Assembly (NCBI RefSeq): GCF_014250675.1
Contig: NZ_JACHTG010000003.1
Span: 310,001-374,000, forward strand
From: Cetobacterium sp. 8H
Lineage (GTDB): Bacteria > Fusobacteriota > Fusobacteriia > Fusobacteriales > Fusobacteriaceae
Direction of reading: 5' to 3'
Length of the DNA stretch: 64,000 bases
Below the pieces are notes generated by a model. That model was not told the origin of the DNA, ran no database searches, and saw nothing but the letters and a program-made list of their open reading frames with translations. Below, piece after piece: positions 50,543-59,247 of this stretch (positions are counted from its first letter, which is position 1; each line of letters starts with the position of its first letter). The position numbers were made by a program, and so were the translations under genes.

Positions 50543-51550
50543 ATGAAATACAATTTTTTTTTAACAGCAGGAATAATTTGTGCTATTTTAAATGGGTGTT
50601 CATCAATTGAAAAAACTGATTCTAAACCCAATGGATATTATGCTAAAAATGGTTGTTTTATAGAAACGAATTCTAAACCTATGATTGCTAGTCGTAGCCC
50701 TTTAGATATAAGCTATATTAAAACAAAATATTTGGATATTCCATATGAGACAGTTCCTAACAGTCAGAAGTTAGATATATATCTTCCAAATGAGGGGAAT
50801 GGCCCATTTCCTGTTATCATAGGAGTTCATGGTGGTGGATTTAAATATGGGAAGAAAGATGGAGCTATGAATCAGTCTATGGTTGATGGGGTAAAAAAAG
50901 GTTATGCTGTTGTAATGATTAACTATAGATTGAGTGATGAGGCTAAGTTTCCTGCTGCAATTGAAGATTTGAAAGCTTCTATTAGGTATGTAAAAGCCAA
51001 TGCTAAAAAATATAACCTAAATCCTAACAAAATAGCTCTTTGGGGGGCTTCTTCTGGTGGAAATCTTGTTTCATTAGCAGGAACAACTGGAGATAGAAAA
51101 ATTTTCAATAATCCAAAACTTGGAAATTCAGGTATTTCTACAGAAGTTCAAGCAGTAGTTGATTGGTTTGGTCCAATAGATTTTCTAACTATGGATAATC
51201 AATTTATAGAAGAGGGAATAAAAGGTCAAAATCATAACTCTGCAGATTCTTTCGAATCACAGTACCTTGGAGCTCAAATTACAAAGGTACCTAATTTAGT
51301 AAAAGAAACAAACCCAGAGACGTATATTTCAAAAGATACTCCTCCATTCCTAATAGAGCATGGAACTGCGGATGTTTTAATTCCATATACACAGTCAATT
51401 AATTTTGCAAACTCTTTAGAAAAAGTTATAGGTAAAGAAAATGTTGAACTAGTTCTTTTAAAATGTGCAGGGCATGGACAAGCTTCAGCTTTTGATAGTG
51501 AAGACAATTTGAAAATTGTTTTTGACTTTTTAGATAAGCATCTAAAATAA
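50543..51550 (+). CDS. Lipoprotein alpha/beta hydrolase, candidate siderophore esterase
   Basis: 335 residues. Lipoprotein signal ending LNGC (about 16-19). BD-FAE/esterase motifs: oxyanion HGGGFKYG (about 91), nucleophile GASSGG (about 168), acid HGTADVLIP (about 272), base AGHGQA (about 309). Membrane-anchored carboxylester hydrolase. It shares the operator with siderophore import genes, so cleavage of an ester siderophore outside the cytoplasm is plausible; a general esterase is the alternative. Confidence 0.85.
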   Translation: MKYNFFLTAGIICAILNGCSSIEKTDSKPNGYYAKNGCFIETNSKPMIASRSPLDISYIKTKYLDIPYETVPNSQKLDIYLPNEGNGPFPVIIGVHGGGFKYGKKDGAMNQSMVDGVKKGYAVVMINYRLSDEAKFPAAIEDLKASIRYVKANAKKYNLNPNKIALWGASSGGNLVSLAGTTGDRKIFNNPKLGNSGISTEVQAVVDWFGPIDFLTMDNQFIEEGIKGQNHNSADSFESQYLGAQITKVPNLVKETNPETYISKDTPPFLIEHGTADVLIPYTQSINFANSLEKVIGKENVELVLLKCAGHGQASAFDSEDNLKIVFDFLDKHLK

Positions 51551-51560
51551 TTTAAAAGAT

Positions 51561-51583
51561 TTGAAAAAACTACTTAGTTTTTT
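51561..51583. terminator. A/T-rich hairpin between convergent genes
   Basis: AAAAAACTA-CT-TAGTTTTTT stem between the esterase and the minus-strand thioredoxin-like gene; can serve both. Confidence 0.55.
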
Positions 51584-51585
51584 AA

Positions 51586-51891
51586 TTAAGATATCTTTTC
51601 TATAAAAATTTTAAGTTCATCTCGTATTTGAGAGATAGAAAAAAATCTTATCTTTTTTAAAATTTCCATTCCATCATAATAGACAATAAATATAGGTGTT
51701 ACAAAAACTAAAAATTCTCCTGCCACTTCAGGATTTTTTTTAGTGTCTATTGGAAAAAACTTTGTACCTTCAAATTCTTTTGAAAACTCCTCTAACCTAG
51801 GGAGCATACTACCATCAACTCAAGTACTTTTTTCGCTGTTATAAATGTAGATAAAAGAAAATTTTTCTGATTTTATTTTTTTATAATCCAT
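51586..51891 (-). CDS. Thioredoxin-like selenoprotein (in-frame UGA at the redox position)
   Basis: 101 residues if TGA 51820-51822 is read as selenocysteine (residue 24). ATG 51889-51891 has AAGGAG 7 bases upstream; the frame is open on both sides of the one TGA. Upstream: MDYKKIKSEKFSFIYIYNSEKST; downstream: VDGSMLPRLEEFSKEFEGTKFFPIDTKK...FVTPIFIVYYDGMEI, a clear thioredoxin fold with the cis-Pro loop TPIFIV. The TGA falls where thioredoxins have the first Cys of CxxC; the second Cys is absent (U-V-D-G). A SECIS-like hairpin follows (51787-51804). A plain pseudogene is the alternative. Confidence 0.75.
51787..51804 (-). promoter_or_regulatory. Bacterial SECIS-like hairpin
   Basis: On the minus strand CTCC-CTA / TAG-A-GGAG forms 7 pairs with one bulged A and loop GGT. 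The loop begins 22 bases after the UGA and has G in its first two places; both fit the bacterial SECIS model (loop 16-37 bases downstream, G among the first two). Confidence 0.6.
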
Positions 51892-52001
51892 GAATTTACT
51901 CCTTTTGTTTTTTATAATATTCTACCATAAAAAAAATATAAAAAAACTACACTTTTTTAATATAGAAATTTCTTGAAAAATAAAGGAAATTATGTGATAA
52001 T

Positions 52002-52048
52002 TAACTATATATTGTAAAAAATAAAAATAAAACCACAATATCTTGTGA
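52002..52048 (+). promoter_or_regulatory. Two NrdR boxes before the ribonucleotide reductase operon
   Basis: TAACTATATATTGTAA (52002-52017) and CCACAATATCTTGTGA (52033-52048), both close to the NrdR consensus ACACnATATnTTGTGT, start-to-start distance 31 bp (15-bp gap), the spacing typical of paired NrdR sites. Confidence 0.82.
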
Positions 52049-52062
52049 TTTAGGAGGAAGAT

Positions 52063-52266
52063 ATGATAAAAGTTTATGGAAAAGAAAATTGTAGTAAATG
52101 CGATAATTTAAAGAGAATTTTAGAAGAAAAAGGAATTGAATTTGAATATATACAGGATTTAAAAACGTTGATGATGGTCGCTAGTAAAGCAAGAATTATG
52201 AGCGCTCCAGTTGTTGAGTATAACGGAAAGGTGTATTCTATGGAAGCTTTCTTAGAGGTTCTTTAA
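52063..52266 (+). CDS. Glutaredoxin-like protein (NrdH-like)
   Basis: 67 residues, thioredoxin fold with redox CSKC (residues 9-12) and cis-Pro MSAPVVEYNGKVYS. Ends 1 base before nrdA, so it is very probably the electron donor for this reductase. AGGAGG ribosome site. Confidence 0.85.
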   Translation: MIKVYGKENCSKCDNLKRILEEKGIEFEYIQDLKTLMMVASKARIMSAPVVEYNGKVYSMEAFLEVL

Positions 52267-52267
52267 T

Positions 52268-54514
52268 ATGAGGCAAGTTATAAATAGAGAAGGAATAAGA
52301 GAGAAGTTAGATATTACAAAAATTAGGGAAAAACTTTTAAGAGCTTGTAAGGACTTAGAAGTAAATATGGTTGAATTAGAAAGCCATATAGATTCGATAT
52401 ATCAAGTGGATATAACGACAAAAAAAATCCAAGAATCACTTATAAACCAAGCTGTAAGTATGACTAGTTTTGAAGAAAGTGATTGGACATATGTTGCGGG
52501 AAGATTACTTATGATGGAAACTGAAAGAGAAGTTTATCATAAGAGAGGGTTTTCATATGGGCAATTTGGTAGAACTATAAAAAAATTAGTAGAGCTAGGA
52601 GTTTATGATAGAAGACTTTTGGAGTATTCAGATAAAGAGTTGGAAGAGTTAGAAAAAACAATAGATATATCAAGAGATATGCTTTATGACTATGCAGGGT
52701 CTAATATGCTTGTAAATAGATATCTATTGAAATATGATGGGATTATATATGAACTTCCACAAGAGGTATTTATGTGTATCTCAATGCTTTTAGCTATAAA
52801 TGAAGAAAATAGAGTAGAGATAGCAAAAACATTTTATGATGCACTCTCTTTAAAAAAGATTTCTTTAGCTACTCCGATATTAGCAAATCTAAGAGTTCCT
52901 AGGGGGAATCTATCATCTTGTTTTATAACAGCTATGGACGATAATATAGAATCAATTTTTTATAATGTTGATACAATAGCAAAAATAAGTAAAAATGGTG
53001 GTGGAGTAGGGCTTAATATATCTAGAATTAGGGGTAAAAATTCAACAGTGAATGGATATTTTAATGCTAGTGGTGGAGTTGTTCCATGGGTTAAAATAGT
53101 TAATGACACAGCTGTAGCAGTTAATCAGCAAGGAAGAAGAGCAGGAGCTGTGACAGTTGCACTAGATTCTTGGCATATTGATATAGAAAACTTTTTAGAA
53201 CTTCAAACTGAAAATGGGGATCAAAGAGGAAAAGCTTACGATATATATCCGCAAGTGGTTTTATCTGATCTGTTTATGAGAAGAGTTGAAGCAGATTTAC
53301 CATGGAGTCTATTTGATCCGTATGAGGTTAGAAAAAACTATAATGTAGAGCTATGTGAACTTTATGGAGAACAATTTGAAAAAATATATTTAGATTTAGA
53401 GAATAACACTAATATAAAACTTAAAAAAACAATAAAAGCTAGAGAGTTATTCAAAGAGATAATGAAAGTGCAGATTGAAACAGGAATGCCATATATCTTT
53501 TTTAAGGATAGAGCAAATGAAGGAAATCATAATTCACATAAAGGAATGATAGGAAATGGGAATTTATGTATGGAGAGTTTTTCAAACTTTTCTCCTAGTG
53601 TAAATTTTAATGAGGAATCAGTTGGAAACAAAGGTATCAGAGAGGTAGAATTGGGTGAAGTTCACACTTGTAATTTAGTTTCATTAAATTTAGCAGAGTT
53701 AGAACAAGATGAATTTGAAGATATTATTTATACAGCGGTTAGAATTTTAGATAATACAATTGATCTAACAGAAACACCTATAAAAGAATCTGATAAACAC
53801 AATAAGTTGTATAGAACTATTGGTGTAGGAGCAATGGGATTAGCCGATTATCTTGCAAAGGAATTTATGATATATGATGAATCTATTGAAGAGATTGATA
53901 AATTATTTGAAGAGATTTCGATCTACACAATAAAAGCTTCAGCTCTATTAGCTAAAGAAAGAGGAAGATATTTGGCTTTTGAAGGATCTAAATGGGATAA
54001 GGGGTTATTTTTTAATAAAGATCAAAAATGGTATGAAAAAAATTCTAGTTTTTCAGAAAAGTGGACAGAAGTCTTTAAACTTGTTAAGGAGTATGGACTA
54101 CGTAATGGAGAGTTAACAGCAATCGCACCAAATACTTCAACATCATTATTGATGGGGTCAACAGCATCTGTAAATCCTACATTTTCTAGATTCTATATAG
54201 AAAAAAATCAAAAAGGAGCAGTTCCAAGAGTGGTAAAACACCTTAAGGATAGAGCGTGGTTTTATCCTGAATTTAAAAATGTTGATTCTAAAACATATGT
54301 AAAAATAATGAGTAGAATAGGAAAATGGATAACTCAAGGTGTTTCAATGGAGTTAATATTTGATTTAAATAAGGATATTAAAGCTAAAGATATCTATGAA
54401 ACATTTTTAACAGCTTGGAAAGAGGGTTGTAAATCAGTTTATTATATAAGAACAATTCAAAGAAATACAAATATAATAAATGAAAAAGAGGAGTGTGAAA
54501 GTTGTAGTGGATAG
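52268..54514 (+). CDS. nrdA: Class Ia ribonucleotide reductase, alpha subunit
   Basis: 748 residues. ATP-cone at 1-90 (REGIREKLDITKIREKLLRACKD). Catalytic Cys in GNLSSCFI, radical-site motif NLCMES, partner Cys in HTCNLVSLNLAE, Tyr pair SVYYIRT, and C-terminal shuttle CESCSG. Converts ribonucleoside diphosphates to deoxy forms with the radical from NrdB. An oxygen-dependent enzyme in a hydrogenase-bearing bacterium suggests tolerance of microoxic conditions. Confidence 0.95.
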   Translation: MRQVINREGIREKLDITKIREKLLRACKDLEVNMVELESHIDSIYQVDITTKKIQESLINQAVSMTSFEESDWTYVAGRLLMMETEREVYHKRGFSYGQFGRTIKKLVELGVYDRRLLEYSDKELEELEKTIDISRDMLYDYAGSNMLVNRYLLKYDGIIYELPQEVFMCISMLLAINEENRVEIAKTFYDALSLKKISLATPILANLRVPRGNLSSCFITAMDDNIESIFYNVDTIAKISKNGGGVGLNISRIRGKNSTVNGYFNASGGVVPWVKIVNDTAVAVNQQGRRAGAVTVALDSWHIDIENFLELQTENGDQRGKAYDIYPQVVLSDLFMRRVEADLPWSLFDPYEVRKNYNVELCELYGEQFEKIYLDLENNTNIKLKKTIKARELFKEIMKVQIETGMPYIFFKDRANEGNHNSHKGMIGNGNLCMESFSNFSPSVNFNEESVGNKGIREVELGEVHTCNLVSLNLAELEQDEFEDIIYTAVRILDNTIDLTETPIKESDKHNKLYRTIGVGAMGLADYLAKEFMIYDESIEEIDKLFEEISIYTIKASALLAKERGRYLAFEGSKWDKGLFFNKDQKWYEKNSSFSEKWTEVFKLVKEYGLRNGELTAIAPNTSTSLLMGSTASVNPTFSRFYIEKNQKGAVPRVVKHLKDRAWFYPEFKNVDSKTYVKIMSRIGKWITQGVSMELIFDLNKDIKAKDIYETFLTAWKEGCKSVYYIRTIQRNTNIINEKEECESCSG

Positions 54515-55541
54515 AAAAAAATTATTTAACCCAAGTGGGAGTGACTCTTTAAGTGATAGAAGAATTATAAAAGGAGATAGTACAAACATATTTAATTTGA
54601 ATAATGTTAGATACCAATGGGCAAATTTACTATATAGAAATATGATGGGGAATTTCTGGATTCCTGAAAAAATAGATTTAACTCAAGATAAAAATGATTA
54701 TGAAAATTTGACTGACTATGAAAAAGAAGCATATGATGGGATTTTGTCATTTTTAATATTTTTAGATAGTATCCAGACAAACAACATTCCAAATATATCA
54801 AATTATATAACTGCTCCTGAAGTAAGCTTGATATTATCTATCCAAACATTCCAAGAAGCTGTTCATTCACAATCATATCAGTATATAATTGAATCGATTT
54901 TGCCAAAGGAAAAAAGAAATATGATATATGATAAATGGAGGGAAGATAAAATTCTTTTCGAAAGAAATAGTTATATTGCAGACATATATCAAGATTTTTT
55001 AAATCAGCCAAATGATGAAAATTTTTCAAAAGCACTAATAGCAGACTATCTATTAGAAGCTGTTTATTTCTATAATGGGTTTAACTTTTTCTATCTTTTA
55101 GCTAGTAGAAATCGAATGATGGGGACTTCAGATATTATTAAACTTATAAATAGAGATGAGTTATCTCATGTGGTTATATTTCAGCAAATGATCAAAGAGA
55201 TTAGAGATGAAAATCCAGGATTCTTTAAAGATGAGATATTTTATGAGATGTTTGAAAAAGCGGTAGAACAAGAAATTGTTTGGACTAATCACATAATTGG
55301 AAATCAGATTTTAGGAATAACTGAAGAAACAACAGAAGCATACACAAAATGGCTAGCTAATGAAAGATTGAAATCTATAGGGTTAAAGCCGTTGTATGAT
55401 GGGTTTGTAAAGAATCCATACAAGCATCTTGAAAAGTTTGCAGATACAGAAGGAGAGGGGAATGTGAAAGCTAATTTTTTTGAGGGAACAGTAACAAGTT
55501 ACAATATGAGTTCTTCAATAGAAGGATGGGAAGAGTTTTAA
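54507..55541 (+). CDS. nrdB: Class Ia ribonucleotide reductase, beta subunit
   Basis: 344 residues from GTG 54507 (VDRKKLFNPSG...), which fits the family start; ATG 54480 in frame lacks a ribosome site and would overlap nrdA by 35 bases. Iron ligands and radical Tyr are present: FLDSIQTNN (Asp), QEAVHSQSYQYI (Glu, His, Tyr), LLEAVYFY (Glu), RDELSHVVIF (Glu, His). The C-terminal SSIEGWEEF is the usual tail that binds alpha. Confidence 0.93.
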   Translation: MDRKKLFNPSGSDSLSDRRIIKGDSTNIFNLNNVRYQWANLLYRNMMGNFWIPEKIDLTQDKNDYENLTDYEKEAYDGILSFLIFLDSIQTNNIPNISNYITAPEVSLILSIQTFQEAVHSQSYQYIIESILPKEKRNMIYDKWREDKILFERNSYIADIYQDFLNQPNDENFSKALIADYLLEAVYFYNGFNFFYLLASRNRMMGTSDIIKLINRDELSHVVIFQQMIKEIRDENPGFFKDEIFYEMFEKAVEQEIVWTNHIIGNQILGITEETTEAYTKWLANERLKSIGLKPLYDGFVKNPYKHLEKFADTEGEGNVKANFFEGTVTSYNMSSSIEGWEEF

Positions 55542-55547
55542 TAAAAG

Positions 55548-55579
55548 CAGGATATAGTGGTTTACTATATCCTGTTTTT
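55548..55579. terminator. Terminator after nrdB
   Basis: CAGGATATAGT (55548-55558) / ACTATATCCTG (55564-55574) followed by TTTTT; A-run on the other side makes it bidirectional. Confidence 0.9.
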
Positions 55580-55598
55580 ATTTTATATATTGAAAAAA

Positions 55599-56522
55599 TT
55601 ATCTCCAAGATTTTAGAGATTCAACACGTTTTAAATCATCTTTTAGTTTTGAAAAACTATTTTTTATTGTACTAGAGATCAAAATCCCAAAATCTGTATT
55701 TTCAGTTTGTAAATTATCTTCTGGAACCTCTTGGGTACTAGCACCTAAAACTGAAAAAATAAAACCTAGGGAAAAACTAGTTAGAAAAATACCTAAAATA
55801 GTTTCAAAAACACATACTAATCTAATATAAGGGTTTAAAGGAGTGATGCTTCCAGAACCAACAGTACTCAAGTTTCCTAAACTGATGTAAAGGTGATTTA
55901 AAAAATTTGCTAAGTTAAAATTGCCAGGTTTTTCAACTCCTACAAAAAGATTGACTTTAACCATGAAATTAAGAATGTAATAAAGCGCTCCAAATGCAAG
56001 CCCCAAGGTTATATAAGTTAAAAAGGTTGTAAGAATATCAACACCTTTAATTTTACGCTTTTTATAAATCAGCATAATAAATTGTTTTGAAATAATAATT
56101 ACTATAAGAGACATTGAAACAAATATTGATATTACATGTAAAAACTTTACAATAAACCCACTCAGAGAAACATCTAAGAAAAGGTTACTGATCGACCCTA
56201 AAATAGGTATAAGCAATATAAAGTATACAATTAATGAGATTGAGAATAAAACATGAGTACTTAAAAAATTACTGAATTTAATTCTAAAAAAATAAATAAA
56301 AGGATACAGTATGACAAAGGTGGAAAAACTTAAAACTATGGAATTAGAAATAAATTCATGTGAAGTTCTAATGATATTAGAATCATACAGTTCCCAACCT
56401 GTAAAAATTATTGAAAGAAGAATTGATGTATTTCGAACTTCATTGTTGTTTAAGCTACTTAAAGATTTAATATTTTTAATTCTATTGATTAAAATATTGA
56501 GATATTTTTTGTAATCAATCAT
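55599..56522 (-). CDS. Ion channel family membrane protein (pore-loop type)
   Basis: 307 residues from ATG 56520-56522 (GGAGG with 7-base spacing). Several hydrophobic spans at about 45-200; the last pair brackets a pore loop LNHLYISLGNLSTVGSGSITPLNPY, then VCVFETILGIFLTSFSLGFIFSVLG. The potassium filter TVGYGD is changed to TVGSGS, so potassium selectivity is doubtful. C-terminal cytoplasmic tail of about 45 residues. Confidence 0.75.
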   Translation of the reverse strand: MIDYKKYLNILINRIKNIKSLSSLNNNEVRNTSILLSIIFTGWELYDSNIIRTSHEFISNSIVLSFSTFVILYPFIYFFRIKFSNFLSTHVLFSISLIVYFILLIPILGSISNLFLDVSLSGFIVKFLHVISIFVSMSLIVIIISKQFIMLIYKKRKIKGVDILTTFLTYITLGLAFGALYYILNFMVKVNLFVGVEKPGNFNLANFLNHLYISLGNLSTVGSGSITPLNPYIRLVCVFETILGIFLTSFSLGFIFSVLGASTQEVPEDNLQTENTDFGILISSTIKNSFSKLKDDLKRVESLKSWR

Positions 56523-56691
56523 GAGAGATCCTCCTAGTGAAAGTAAATGTTCTATCTGAATAGAATTACATAATAAATAATGACTTTCCTTTTTATGAAG
56601 AATAAAAAAATTTGACAAAACAACTAAAGAGTTATAAACTTGTGGAGCTGATTGTACTAAAAAAAACTAAAAGATATTAAAAGGGGGAAAA

Positions 56692-57870
56692 ATGTCAAAA
56701 GAAAAAAAAGATAATTTAATTATCAAATTGATTTTTGGGGTTATTGCAGGTTTAGTGATTGGTCTTTATTCAAATGAATCTGTAATAGGTATTATTCAAA
56801 CTGTAAAATTTGTATTAGGACAAGTGATTTCTTTTACTGTACCACTAATTATTTTAGGGTTCATAGCACCTGCTATAACTAAGATGAAGTCTAATGCAAG
56901 CAAAATGTTGGGAGTTATGTTGATGTTAGCATACCTTTCTTCACTGGGAGCAGCAATATTTTCAATGATTTCAGGATATGCAATCATTCCCATGTTAAAT
57001 ATTGTGACATCTGTTGATGGATTGAGAGAGTTGCCAGAGATGATATTCAAATTGAATATCCCACCAGTATTATCTGTAATGTCAGCTTTAGTTTTATCTC
57101 TATTTTTAGGATTAGCAATAGTATGGACAAACTCAAAGAAGTTAGAAGCAGCACTTGATGAATTTAATAATGTAATTTTAGCCATAGTTTATAGAATTAT
57201 TATTCCTATACTACCAGTTTTTATAGCTACAACTTTTGCATCTTTAGCTTATGAGGGAAGTATAACAAAGCAGTTACCGATATTTTTAAAAGTAGTTTTG
57301 ATAGTTTTAGTAGGTCATTTTATTTGGCTAGCTATTCTTTATTCTATAGGAGGAGCTGTCTCAAAGCAAAATCCAATAAGTTTATTAAAGTTTTATGGGC
57401 CAGCATATTTGACAGCGGTAGGAACAATGTCTTCAGCAGCGACACTTCCAGTAGCTCTATCTTGTGCTAAAAAATCGAAAGTATTAGATGATGATATTGC
57501 TAACTTTGCAATACCTTTAGGGGCAACTGTTCATCTTTGTGGATCTGTTCTTACAGAAGTATTCTTTGTAATGACTGTGTCACAAGTATTATATGGAACA
57601 TTACCTGCTATGGGAACAATGGTTTTGTTTATCGTATTATTGGGAATATTTGCAATAGGTGCCCCAGGAGTTCCTGGAGGAACAGTTATGGCATCATTAG
57701 GAATAATCTCATCAGTATTAGGATTTGATGATACAGGAATAGCGTTAATGTTAACAATATTCGCATTACAAGATAGTTTTGGAACTGCTTGTAACGTGGT
57801 TGGAGATGGAGCATTAGCACTAATTTTAAATGGTATATTTAAGAATAAGAAGAAAGAATCAGTAGTTTAG
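56692..57870 (+). CDS. Dicarboxylate/amino acid:cation symporter (DAACS family)
   Basis: 392 residues, about 8 spans plus re-entrant loops. Family motifs: FTVPLIILGFIAPAITKM, serine-rich TAVGTMSSAATLPVALSCAKK (first hairpin), NFAIPLGATVHLCGSVLTEVFF, GAPGVPGGTVMASLG and FGTACNVVGDGALALIL. Imports a dicarboxylate, Glu/Asp or Ser/Thr with Na+ or H+. Own terminator downstream. Confidence 0.92.
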   Translation: MSKEKKDNLIIKLIFGVIAGLVIGLYSNESVIGIIQTVKFVLGQVISFTVPLIILGFIAPAITKMKSNASKMLGVMLMLAYLSSLGAAIFSMISGYAIIPMLNIVTSVDGLRELPEMIFKLNIPPVLSVMSALVLSLFLGLAIVWTNSKKLEAALDEFNNVILAIVYRIIIPILPVFIATTFASLAYEGSITKQLPIFLKVVLIVLVGHFIWLAILYSIGGAVSKQNPISLLKFYGPAYLTAVGTMSSAATLPVALSCAKKSKVLDDDIANFAIPLGATVHLCGSVLTEVFFVMTVSQVLYGTLPAMGTMVLFIVLLGIFAIGAPGVPGGTVMASLGIISSVLGFDDTGIALMLTIFALQDSFGTACNVVGDGALALILNGIFKNKKKESVV

Positions 57871-57876
57871 TCTCTT

Positions 57877-57911
57877 AAAACCTCCCTTATGCAAATTATG
57901 GGAGGTTTTTT
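57877..57911 (+). terminator. Terminator after the symporter
   Basis: AAAACCTCCC / GGGAGGTTTT stem ending in TTTTTT. Confidence 0.9.
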
Positions 57912-57974
57912 ATATATCTTTAAAAGAAAAAATGTTATACTGTCGATATTAAATTTATAATTTTTGGAGGATAT

Positions 57975-59204
57975 ATGTATAAAAGTTACACTTCAGATGA
58001 AGTAAATAATGATATTGAATTATTTTTGCAACTAGATAAAGAGTTCCAGTTTGATAGGAATGGTTTATATTTTTCTGTAGAAAATAAAAATGGATTAATC
58101 GGTTATGTTTATTTTACAAAAGAAGAGAATGATTATTATTTGAAAAAAATATATATAAAAGAAGAGAAAAGATATAAATCTTATGGAAGTAAGTTGCTAT
58201 CATTTGCTATTAATAAAAAAATAAAAAAAGGGAATTTAATTGTAACAAAAGATTCTCCAATAGAAGATTTTTTAAAAAAAATGGGATTTAAAAAAGAACG
58301 GGATGGAGAATATATAATTGAAGATATTGAAAAAAAAGATATGAGAAAGAATGAAGGTAAAAAAACAGTTTTATATTCTATATTTTGGAATATTGTTTTA
58401 GCTTCAACAAAAATCTCATTTGGATTTATAGGTAAATCAAGAGCTCTTTTAGCTGATGGATTTAACTCTTTATCAGATGTAATCACATCCTCTGGAATTC
58501 TTTTAGGAATGCATTTCAGTAATATTCCAGAAGATGAAGATCATCCTTTCGGTCATGAAAGAATAGAGAGTGTTATTGGTGTTATTATGGGGATATTTAT
58601 GATATTAACAGCTTTTGAATTAGGACGAAGTGGAGTTGAGGTTATATTTTTAGGAAAAGATAAGGGGATTCCAGAAATTTCAACAATATTTTTTGCTGGT
58701 TTTTCTTCAATAGTAAAATATTTTATGTATAAACAGAAGATAAGAGTTGGGAAAAAAACAGGAAATACAGCTTTAATAGCAGATGCAAAGGATAGTAGAA
58801 ACGATATATTTGCATCGCTTGGAGTAATATTAGGTATAGTTATGTCAATATATATTAACCCAATATTTGATGTTTTAATAAGTATAGTTGTATCATTATT
58901 AATTTTTAAAGAAGGAGTACATGTAATTCTAGAAACAACAGATACTATTTTAGATAAGCAAGATGTAGAATTTATAGATGAAATAAAAAAGTACATCTAT
59001 GAGAATACTGATATAAAAAATGTCCATGATGTTGTAATGAGAAAATCAGGAGATAAAATTTTTCTTTTATTCCATATTCGTGTTCCAAAAGATATGACGG
59101 TATCTAATGCTCATAAAATTTCAGATGATTTGGAGTATTCAATAATTGAGGATTTCCCATCTGTAAAAAGTGTTACAATTCATTTGGATTGCTTGATGAA
59201 TTAA
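57975..59204 (+). CDS. GNAT-like acetyltransferase domain fused to a cation diffusion facilitator
   Basis: 409 residues. Residues 1-120 resemble a GNAT fold: NGLIGYVYFTKEENDYYLKKIYIKEEKRYKSYGSKLLSFAI (acetyl-CoA loop KRYKSYGS) and EDFLKKMGFKKERDGEYII. From about 128 a complete CDF transporter: LLADGFNSLSD (metal Asp), DHPFGHERIE (H-x-x-G-H), ALIADAKDSRND (second metal site), then the cytoplasmic metal-sensing domain with a terminal VTIHLDCL. Exports Zn2+, Mn2+ or Fe2+. The N-terminal fusion is unusual. Confidence 0.88.
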   Translation: MYKSYTSDEVNNDIELFLQLDKEFQFDRNGLYFSVENKNGLIGYVYFTKEENDYYLKKIYIKEEKRYKSYGSKLLSFAINKKIKKGNLIVTKDSPIEDFLKKMGFKKERDGEYIIEDIEKKDMRKNEGKKTVLYSIFWNIVLASTKISFGFIGKSRALLADGFNSLSDVITSSGILLGMHFSNIPEDEDHPFGHERIESVIGVIMGIFMILTAFELGRSGVEVIFLGKDKGIPEISTIFFAGFSSIVKYFMYKQKIRVGKKTGNTALIADAKDSRNDIFASLGVILGIVMSIYINPIFDVLISIVVSLLIFKEGVHVILETTDTILDKQDVEFIDEIKKYIYENTDIKNVHDVVMRKSGDKIFLLFHIRVPKDMTVSNAHKISDDLEYSIIEDFPSVKSVTIHLDCLMN

Positions 59205-59208
59205 ATTA

Positions 59209-59242
59209 AAAAGATCTGTAGATTTAAATCTACAGATCTTTT
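59209..59242. terminator. Perfect palindromic bidirectional terminator
   Basis: AAAAGATCTGTAGATTT / AAATCTACAGATCTTTT, 17-bp arms without spacer, between two convergent genes. Confidence 0.92.
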
Positions 59243-59247
59243 ACTTT

